NCBI RefSeq assembly: GCF_036182465.1
Contig: NZ_CP108081.1
Coordinates: 2,542,001 to 2,606,000 of the forward strand
Reading direction: 5' to 3'
Length of the DNA stretch: 64,000 nt
Origin: Streptomyces sp. NBC_00258
GTDB lineage: Bacteria; Actinomycetota; Actinomycetes; Streptomycetales; Streptomycetaceae
Both the position numbers and the translations under genes were made by a program. The notes below the pieces were generated by a model. The model did not search any database. It was given only the letters and a program-made list of their open reading frames with translations, and was not told the origin of the DNA. Within the stretch, counting starts at the first letter, position 1; every line of letters begins with the position of its first letter. Below are positions 25,268-33,100 of the stretch, in pieces.

Positions 25268-26694
25268 TCCGGCGCTTCACGGAGACCTACCGCAGGCTGC
25301 GCCTCGGCACCCGGCTGGCCCTGGGCATGGGCGTGCTCTCGCTGGTCGTGTTCGCCGTCGTCGGGGCATCGCTGTCGATGTACATGCGGGGCTATCTGGA
25401 ACGCCAGCTCAACGACCAGATGAAGCTCGTCCAGATCACCCAGTCCAAGGACGTCACGGCGTACGGCACCGTGCAGGGCAAGCCGTACTACGGCTGGTAC
25501 ACCGCCTCGTACGAGGTCTCGGCCGACTCGGCCGTCCTGCGCAAGCCGGCGGACGTACCGGCGGACTCCGACGAGCTCGCCACCGTCGCCGAGGCGCTCC
25601 AGGCCTCGGGCCACGACCCGCTCTTCCGCACCGCGCACATCAAGGGGAAGGGAACGTACCGGCTGCGTGCCTGCGAGGCCGAACCCGGGGTGGTGCTGGT
25701 CACCGCGGCACCCATGGACGACATCGAGGACACCATGGACCAGCTGGCCACGGTCCAGGTCGTCGCCTTCGCCCTCGCGCTGGTCGGGCTCGTGGTGTTC
25801 GGCCGCGCGGTGCTTCGGCGGGGCCTGAAGCCGCTCAGCGACATGGCGCACACGGCCCGCGGCATCACCTCGCACGACTTCACCGACTCGGCGCGGCTTC
25901 CGGTGCGGGCCGACCGCGGGAACGGCGGCCCGGAGGTCGAGGAGCTGCGGACCGCCTTCAACACCATGCTGGAGCACATCGACGACTCGCTGGCCGTCCG
26001 CACGGAGGCCGAGCAGCGGCTGCGCCGCTTCGTCGCGGACGCCTCGCACGAACTCCGTACGCCTCTGATGTCGGTACGCGGCTACGCGGACCTCTTCCAG
26101 TACGCGGCGGCCAACGAGCCCGAGGAGCGGGAGAAGCACCTGGCCCGGCTGCGTGCCGAGGCGGCCAGGATGGGCGTGCTCCTGGACGACCTGCTGCTGC
26201 TCGCCCGGCTGGACGCCGCCGAAGTGGAGGCGCCGGTCCGGCTGGAGGACGCGGATCTGGCGGAGCTGGTGCGCCAGGCCGCGGAGGCTTTCCGCGCGGC
26301 CCGCCCGGACCATCCGCTGGCCGTGACGGCCGGTCCCGGTCCGGTGCGGCTGCGCCTGGACGCCCTGCGCATCCGTCAGGTCCTGGACAACCTCCTCACC
26401 AACGCCGCCGTGCACACCCCGGCCGGTACGGAGGTGTCCGTGGAGGTGTCCGTCGTGTCCGGCGCGGCGGTCGTCCGGGTCACCGACTCCGGTCCCGGCA
26501 TTCCGACCGCCGACCAGGAGCACGTCTTCGACCGCTTCTTCCGCGTCGACAAGGCCCGCAGCCGCGACCGGGGCGGCAGCGGCCTCGGCCTGGCGGTCGC
26601 CCGCTCCCTGGTCCAGGCCCACGGCGGCACCATCGCCCTGACGAGCCGCCCGGGCGAGACGACGTTCACGATGAGGCTTCCTCTGGCCCCGTAA
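25264..26694 (+). CDS. Sensor histidine kinase
   Basis: A 476-residue membrane kinase starting with GTG at 25264 inside the regulator stop. Helix 1 is near residues 18-42 and helix 2 near 163-182, enclosing an extracytoplasmic sensor of about 120 residues with no recognised domain. HAMP follows, then the phospho-acceptor His262 in DASHELRTPLMSVRGY. The ATPase domain has DSGPGIPTADQEHVFDRFFR and GGSGLGLAV. It pairs with the preceding regulator. Confidence 0.93.
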   Translation: MIRRFTETYRRLRLGTRLALGMGVLSLVVFAVVGASLSMYMRGYLERQLNDQMKLVQITQSKDVTAYGTVQGKPYYGWYTASYEVSADSAVLRKPADVPADSDELATVAEALQASGHDPLFRTAHIKGKGTYRLRACEAEPGVVLVTAAPMDDIEDTMDQLATVQVVAFALALVGLVVFGRAVLRRGLKPLSDMAHTARGITSHDFTDSARLPVRADRGNGGPEVEELRTAFNTMLEHIDDSLAVRTEAEQRLRRFVADASHELRTPLMSVRGYADLFQYAAANEPEEREKHLARLRAEAARMGVLLDDLLLLARLDAAEVEAPVRLEDADLAELVRQAAEAFRAARPDHPLAVTAGPGPVRLRLDALRIRQVLDNLLTNAAVHTPAGTEVSVEVSVVSGAAVVRVTDSGPGIPTADQEHVFDRFFRVDKARSRDRGGSGLGLAVARSLVQAHGGTIALTSRPGETTFTMRLPLAP

Positions 26695-26707
26695 GGGGCG
26701 CCCCGTC

Positions 26708-26750
26708 AGGGGCGCGGGGAACTGCGCGACCAGCCACAGTCGGCCCGCAC
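26708..26750. repeat. Streptomyces GC-rich intergenic repeat, short form
   Basis: AGGGGCGCGGGGAACTG, then GCGCGACCAGCCACAG and CGGCCCGCA, directly after the kinase stop and next to a hairpin GGGGCGCCCC. It is the short version of the element at 12457 and may help end transcription between the convergent kinase and GH43 genes. Confidence 0.72.
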
Positions 26751-26779
26751 CCCGGCACCCCCGCGGGGCAAGCCACCTC

Positions 26780-28225
26780 CTACTCGGCGTAGAACGTGGC
26801 ATCCGCCTTGGCCGTCGTCGTGTCGGCCGGCTGCGTCACGAGCAGATAGTTGTAGTGCCGGATGTAACTGCCCGCGACGTTGTACGACTCGAACGAAACG
26901 CCCGCCGACGCGTCCGCCAGCCCCGCCCGCCGGTAGAAGCTCGCGTCGCTCTTGAAGGCCGTACTCCCGTCACTCTTGTCCACCCACACCTCACCGTTGC
27001 TCCGGTGGCGAAGGTAGTACCCCGGGAAGTTCGCGGACTCCAGCGAGACGGTCCCGGTACCGGCGAGCCCGGTCACGACACGGAACTGCGAGTCCGCGAG
27101 GTTGGTGACGTTCGGCTCGATCTTCGCCCGGTACTCCCAGTGCCGGATGAACCGGTCGGGGAAGTTGTACGAGGAGAAGCGGACCGGGGTGACACCGTCG
27201 GCCACCGGGATGCCGAGGTTGGGCGTGCCGTCGGCGTTCCAGTACAGCTTCTGGTACCGGGTACGGCGGTTGGGGTCGTTGAGCGGGTCGCCGCTGATGT
27301 CCTTGTAGTTGCGGTCGTGGTAGACGAGGATGTCGGACTTTCCGTCCTCGGACGTGGTGAAGGTGTTGTGGCCGGGGCCGTACTGGCCGGTCGCGTCGTT
27401 GCTCTTGAAGACCGGGGTCTGGGTCTTCGTCCAGGAGGCCGGGTTCATCAGGTCGGCGGTGCTGTTGGCGGTCAGCAGGCCGAGGCAGTAGTTGGCGTCG
27501 GTGGCGCTGGCGGAGAAGGTCATGAAGACCTTGCCGTTCCGCTGGATGACGGCCGGTCCTTCGTTGACGCGGTGGCCGACGGTCTCCCAGGAGAGTGTCG
27601 GGGTGGAGATGCGCGCCGGGGTGCCGCTGATGGTCCAGGGGTTGGACATCGGGGCGAGGTAGATGCTGGTCCCGGTGCCGACCGCCGGGTCGTTCTGCGC
27701 CCAGCTCAGATAGCGGGTGCCGCCGACGGTGAAGGTCGTCGCGTCGAGCGAGAAGGTGTCCAGCGGCAGGGCGATGCGGCCCTTCTCGGTCCAGGTCCCG
27801 GTCAGTGGGTTGGCGGCGCTGGTCTCCAGGACGTACGGCCGGATCTTCCAGATGTCGTTGGTGGCACCGGCGGCGAAGTAGACGTACCACTTGCCGTCGA
27901 TGAAGTGGATCTCCGGCGCCCAGATGTGCGCGCCCATGTCACCGCTGGCGTGCTTCGTCCAGATCGTCGTCTCGGCGGCGGTGGACAGGCCCTGGAGCGT
28001 GGTGGCCCGGCGCATCACGATCCTGTCGTACGCGGGCACGGTGGCGGTGAAGTAGTAGTAGCCGTCGGTGTGTTTGAAGATGTGCGGGTCGGCGCGCTGT
28101 TCGGCGACGGGGTTGGTGAAGGTGACGGCGGGCGAGGCGGGGGCGGCGGCCTCGGCGATGCCGGAGGTCAGGGCGGCCAGGGTGACGAGCAGCGCCGTGA
28201 CCACCCTTGCGATCGTGCGTCTCAC
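26780..28225 (-). CDS. Secreted GH43 exo-alpha-L-arabinofuranosidase with CBM42
   Basis: A 481-residue secreted enzyme. The signal peptide is RRTIARVVTALLVTLAALTSGIAEAAA in outline. The five-blade propeller starts at FTNPVAEQRADPHIFKHTDGYYY (catalytic base Asp in ADP) and has WAPEIHFIDGKWYVYFAAG. The last 130 residues are an arabinofuranose-binding CBM42 (AbfB) with repeated units such as SYNFPDRFIRHWEY and SYNVAGSYIRHYNY. This architecture matches S. avermitilis exo-1,5-alpha-L-arabinofuranosidase. I chose GTG 28225 because GAGAGG lies 6 bases upstream; longer frames run into the neighbouring gene. It is second in an operon after the GH43-lectin gene. Confidence 0.92.
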   Translation of the reverse strand: MRRTIARVVTALLVTLAALTSGIAEAAAPASPAVTFTNPVAEQRADPHIFKHTDGYYYFTATVPAYDRIVMRRATTLQGLSTAAETTIWTKHASGDMGAHIWAPEIHFIDGKWYVYFAAGATNDIWKIRPYVLETSAANPLTGTWTEKGRIALPLDTFSLDATTFTVGGTRYLSWAQNDPAVGTGTSIYLAPMSNPWTISGTPARISTPTLSWETVGHRVNEGPAVIQRNGKVFMTFSASATDANYCLGLLTANSTADLMNPASWTKTQTPVFKSNDATGQYGPGHNTFTTSEDGKSDILVYHDRNYKDISGDPLNDPNRRTRYQKLYWNADGTPNLGIPVADGVTPVRFSSYNFPDRFIRHWEYRAKIEPNVTNLADSQFRVVTGLAGTGTVSLESANFPGYYLRHRSNGEVWVDKSDGSTAFKSDASFYRRAGLADASAGVSFESYNVAGSYIRHYNYLLVTQPADTTTAKADATFYAE

Positions 28226-28283
28226 TGAGTTCCTCTCGATCACGTCGAATGCGTGTCGGTCGCGGTCGAACCGGACGCGCCGG

Positions 28284-29768
28284 TCACGTCGTGGGCTTGA
28301 ACTGCCACTGCTGGCAGGTGTTGTCGAGCCAGGTCCACTGGCGCACGTCGACGCCGTCGCCCGTACCGCAGCTGGCGACGTCGGCGACCTTGCCGGTGCT
28401 CTCGTTGACGATCCGTACGTAGTCACCGGTGGCGGTGTGCACGAGGCGGTACTTCTGGCAGTTGTTGTTCAGCCAGGACCACTGGGCGATGTCCGTACCG
28501 TCGGCGGCGGCACAGCCGGCGGTGTCCATGACCTTGCCGGTGGCCACGTTCACCAGTCGGCTGGTGTCGTTGCCCTGGTCCTCGATCCGCCATTTCTGGT
28601 TGGCGCCGCCGGTGCAGGTCCACTGGAAGATGTTGGCGCCGTCCGCGGTGCTGCCGCCGTCGACGTCCAGGCACTTGCCGCTGTTGCGGTTCACCAGCGT
28701 GTACGCCGTCGGGGTCGCCGCGGTCTCGCCGGACGGGCCGGGCCGGGTGGTGCCGAGGGCGACCGGGGTGCCGAAGTTCGGCGTGCCGTCCGCGTTCCAG
28801 GTGAACTTCTGGGCGCGGGTGGTCCGGCCGTTGCCGCAGCCGCCGTTCGCGGTGTTGTTGCCGTGGTAGACGATCCAGTTCTCGGTGCCGTCGGGCGACG
28901 TGAAGAAGCCGTTGTGGCCGGGTCCGTAGACACCCGCCGCGTCGTTGCGCTGGAAGACCGGAGTCTGTTTCTTGGTCCAGGCGGACGCCAACAGCGGGTT
29001 GGTGCCGGTCAGTTCGAGCTGGCCGAGCTTGTAGTCCGCGGTCTGGCAGTGGCTGGCGGAGAAGGTGAGGAAGGTGCGGCCGTCGTGGTACAGCGGCTCG
29101 GGCCCCTCGTTGACGGCGCCGCCCGAGGTCTCCCAGCTCAGCGTGGGGCTGGAGATGACGCTGAAGGTGGAGCTGCTCAGCGTGTACGGGTTGCTCATCG
29201 GCGCGATGACAAGGCTCTGCGTACTGCCGTTGATGAAGCCGCTGCCCAGCAGGTACAGATTCCCGTTGTGCTTCAGGACGCTGGCGTCGATGAGCCAGCC
29301 GCCGGGGGTGAGGTTGGAGCCCGTGAGCTGGTTCTTGAAGGTGTACGGGCCCATCGGATCGGTGCCCGCGCTCTCCAGGACGTAGGTGCGCTGGGAGTCG
29401 CAGCAGGCGACGCCGCTCTGCCCCGCGGAGTAGTACAGGTACCAGTGCCCGTCGACGAAGTGCAGTTCGGGGGCCCAGAAGTTGGTGTTCCGGGTGGAGG
29501 TCGTGTCACTCCACACCTGGACGCTGGGGGCCGCGGACAGACCGGCCAGGGTCGGCGACTTCCGCATGGTCAGCACACCCGTGAACGACGTGGTGACCAG
29601 GTAGTAGTTGCCGTTGTAGTGCTCCAGCCAGGGGTCTGCGCCCTTCTGCGCCTTGACGGGGTTCGTGTACGGCCGCCCCTCCGCGGCCGTGGCCGGCTGC
29701 GTGGCGACCGAGGCGAGCATCACGAGCAGCGCTGCCACGAGGGTGCACCAGTGACGGGCACGGAACAC
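28284..29768 (-). CDS. Secreted GH43 enzyme with ricin-type lectin domain (CBM13)
   Basis: A 494-residue secreted arabinofuranosidase- or arabinanase-like enzyme. The signal peptide ends near VATQPATAAEG. The GH43 propeller begins YTNPVKAQKGADPWLEHYNGNYY and has FWAPELHFVDGHWYLYYSAG. The C-terminal 130 residues are three beta-trefoil repeats with the QxW motifs NQKWRI, CQKYRL and CQQWQF, so it binds galactose- or xylose-containing polymer. GTG 29768 is chosen for the GGAAGG site 9 bases upstream. It has a good promoter at 29870 and an operator-like repeat in the leader. Confidence 0.92.
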   Translation of the reverse strand: MFRARHWCTLVAALLVMLASVATQPATAAEGRPYTNPVKAQKGADPWLEHYNGNYYLVTTSFTGVLTMRKSPTLAGLSAAPSVQVWSDTTSTRNTNFWAPELHFVDGHWYLYYSAGQSGVACCDSQRTYVLESAGTDPMGPYTFKNQLTGSNLTPGGWLIDASVLKHNGNLYLLGSGFINGSTQSLVIAPMSNPYTLSSSTFSVISSPTLSWETSGGAVNEGPEPLYHDGRTFLTFSASHCQTADYKLGQLELTGTNPLLASAWTKKQTPVFQRNDAAGVYGPGHNGFFTSPDGTENWIVYHGNNTANGGCGNGRTTRAQKFTWNADGTPNFGTPVALGTTRPGPSGETAATPTAYTLVNRNSGKCLDVDGGSTADGANIFQWTCTGGANQKWRIEDQGNDTSRLVNVATGKVMDTAGCAAADGTDIAQWSWLNNNCQKYRLVHTATGDYVRIVNESTGKVADVASCGTGDGVDVRQWTWLDNTCQQWQFKPTT

Positions 29769-29793
29769 GGCGGATCCCCTTCCGATGAGCACA

Positions 29794-29870
29794 TCGTTCG
29801 CTACGTTCGAAATCCCGTACAGTGTGCGTAACTTCGACCAGAAGATAGGTACGCACGGGGTACGCGTCAA
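29794..29870 (-). promoter_or_regulatory. Promoter and operator for the GH43 operon
   Basis: Leftward -35 TTGACG (29870-29865), 17-bp spacer, -10 TATCTT (29847-29842). In the leader (29811-29794) is TTCGAACGTAGCGAACGA, whose half sites TTCGAAC and CGAACGA recur at 43775-43790 downstream of another promoter with TTGACG and 17-bp spacing. Confidence 0.7.
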
Positions 29871-29903
29871 CGCTTCTGACGCGTTTGGTTCCGGTCGGCT
29901 TTC

Positions 29904-30028
29904 CGTGACGTAAAGCCACGAACGTCACGCGGGCCTACGCGTGTTACGCGAAGCCCCCAGCCGTTCGACCTGCCGGACATTGTTCGGAACCTCTTGACGC
30001 CCCCGTTCGCACCGCTTCACACTCTCGC
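29904..30028. promoter_or_regulatory. Divergent GH43 intergenic region: dyad and rightward promoter candidate
   Basis: An inverted repeat CGTGACGT/ACGTCACG (29904-29911, 29922-29929) lies between the divergent GH43 genes. For the large rightward gene, TTGACG at 29994-29999 with CACACT at 30018-30023 (18-bp spacer) is a plausible promoter. ACATTGTTCGGAAC just before it resembles the GTTCG half sites of the leftward operator. I see no gene in this 354-base gap. Confidence 0.5.
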
Positions 30029-30122
30029 AACGCGACGTCACACACGCGAAACGGCACGAGCCCGCTGCTGAGACCTCGCGGTCCTTTCCTTCCGGCATGT
30101 CTCAGCAGAGGAAGTTGAAGCG

Positions 30123-33100
30123 ATGTATCTCGCGAGACCCCGTAGCCGTACGAGACGTTGGGCAGGAGGGTTCGCGGGACTCACCGCGGCCTCCCTGCTC
30201 CTCGGACTCGCCGGGCCCGTCGCCCCCGCCCACGCGGCTGAGAGCGCGGACATCACCGACGGCCTGGCCCTCTGGTACAAGCTGGACGCCGCCTCCGGGA
30301 CCACGGTGGCCGACGCCTCCGGCAACGGCCGGACCGGCACGGTGAACGGCGCCGCCACCTGGTCCGACGCCGGCGAGGGGCTCTCGTTCAACGGCTCCGA
30401 CACCTACGTCAAGGTGCCGGACAACATCATGAGCGGCATGAACTCGATCTCCGTCTCGATGGACGTGAAGGTCGACTCAGCGCAGAACACCCCGTACTTC
30501 GTCTACGGCTTCGGCAACACGAGCGGCTCCGCCGGCAACGGCTATCTGTTCACCACCGGCAGTACCTTCCGGACCTCCATCGCCTCCGGCAACTGGTCGA
30601 CGGAACAGACCACCCAGCCCACTCCGGCGCGCGCCATGACCCGTGCCGTGTGGAAGCAGGTCACGTACACCCAGACCGGCAACACCGGTGTCCTGTACGA
30701 GGACGGCGTCGAGGTGGCCCGCAACACGGCGGTCACCATCACTCCGGGCTCCATCGGCTCCGGCACCACGACCGCCAATTACATCGGCAAATCGGTGTAC
30801 CCGGGTGACAAGCTCTTCAAGGGCAGCATCCGCGACTTCCGGGTCTACGACCGGGCGTTGGCCGGCTCGGAGGTCGAGCAGCTCTCCCTCCCCGTCGCCA
30901 CCCGGGGCGTCGCCGACGACAAGGCCGCTCTGACCCTCGGCGACACGAGCGCCGTCGTCGCGGACCTGACCCTGCCGGGCACCGGCACGGCCGGCGGCTC
31001 CTCGATCAGCTGGGACAGTGACACCCCCTCGGTGGTGTCGGACTCCGGTGCCGTCACCCGCCCCGCCGCCGGCGAACCCGACGGCCACGCCACGCTCACG
31101 GCGACCCTGAAGAAGGGGTCGGTGACCGACACCAAGTCGTTCGACGTCACGGTCCCAGCCGCGTTCGACGACGACACGGCAACCGAGCGGGCCGCCGAGG
31201 CGCTGAAGGTCGACAACCTCGACGACGTGCGCGGCAACATCACCCTGCCGGCGACCGGTTCGTACGGCACGAAGGTCGCCTGGGCCTCGGCGAAGCCGGA
31301 CGTGGTCTCCGCCGACGGCGTCGTCCACCGTCCGGCGCACGGCGACGGCGGCACGACCGTCGAGCTGACCGCGACCGTCACGAAGGGCGACGCGCGGGCG
31401 ACCCGGCTCCTCACCGCGAAGGTGCCCGAACTCCCCGCCGAGGCGCCCCTCAAGGGCTATATGTTCAGCTACTTCACCGGCGAGGGCACCTCGGACGGCG
31501 AGCAGCTCTACGCGGCCCTCAGCAAGGGCGACGACCCGTTGAAATGGCGGGAGTTGAACGAGGGCAAGCCCGTGCTGACCTCCACGCTCGGCGAGAAGGG
31601 CCTGCGCGACCCGTTCATCATCCGCTCCCCCGAGGGCGACAAGTTCTACCAGATAGCCACCGACCTGCGGATCTACGGCAACGGCAACTGGGACGCATCC
31701 CAGCGCACCGGCAGCAAGTCGATCATGGTCTGGGAGTCCACCGACCTGGTCCACTGGACCGATCAGCGACTGGTCAAGGTCTCGCCCGACTCGGCAGGCA
31801 ACACCTGGGCGCCCGAGGCGTTCTACGACGAGAAGCTCGGCTCGTACGTCGTCTTCTGGGCGTCGAAGCTGTACGACAACCCCGAGCACTCGGGCGACAC
31901 GTACAACCGCATGATGTACGCGACCACCCGTGACTTCCGCACCTTCAGCGAGCCCAAGGTGTGGATCGACCGCGGCTACTCGGTCATCGACTCGACGATG
32001 ATCAAGCAGGGCGACACCTACTACCGGCTGTCGAAGGACGAGCGGAACAACTCCTCGTCGACCCCCAACAGCAAGTTCATCTTCCAGGAGAAGAGCGACT
32101 CGATCCTCGACGAGTCCTGGGACTTCGTGGCCGAGGGCATCGGCAAGGGCGCGATGAGCGCCGCCGAGGGACCGCTGGTGTTCAAGTCCAACACCGAGGA
32201 GAAGTGGTACGCGTTCCTCGACGAGTTCGGCGGCCGCGGCTACATCCCCTTCGAGACGACGAACCTCGCCTCCGGCAACTGGACCCCGTCCACGGGATAT
32301 GAGCTTCCGTCAGAACCCCGCCACGGGACGGTACTTCCGGTCACGCAGGCCGAGTACGACCGGCTGCTGAAGGCGTACCAGCCGGACCAGATCGTCGAGT
32401 CGGTCGAGGACGTCAAGGTGACGACCGGCATCGGTGACGCCCCGGTCCTGCCGGGCACGGTCATCGCCGAGTACGCGGACGGCGTCAAGCGGCCCGTCTC
32501 CGTCACCTGGGACGACGTCCCCGCCTCGGCGTACGCGCAGGCCGGCACCTTCACGGTGAAGGGCAGCCTGCCCGACGGCGCCGCGCTCAGGGTCGAGGCC
32601 GAGGTCACTGTCTCGGCGGAGGGCCCCGAGGTGCCCGCCGACCTGGTCCTGCACTACGGCTTCGACGAGACGGGCGGCAGCATCGCCCGTGACTCCAGCG
32701 GCCACGGCTACCACGGCACCTACGTCCGTACGCCGGACTTCGGGACCGGCGTGGACGGCGGCTCGTTCAAGATGTCCGGCGGTTCCAGCAGTTCCACCAC
32801 CTCGCCGTACGTCAGGATCCCGAACGGCGTACTGAAGGGCGCCGACAGCGTCACCGTCTCCACGTACGCCAAGTGGAAGGGCGGGGACAACTTCCAGTGG
32901 CTCTTCGGTCTGGGACCGGACAGCGACAAGTACCTCTTCGCCACCCCGTCCAACGGCGGCGGCAAGCTCTTCTCCGCGATCACCAAGGCCACTTGGTCGG
33001 GCGAGAAGCAGATGACCGGCGGCTCGCAGCTCACCCCCGGCAAGTGGCAGCACGTCACCGTGACGGTGAACAGCGCGACCGAGACGGCGATCCTCTACGT

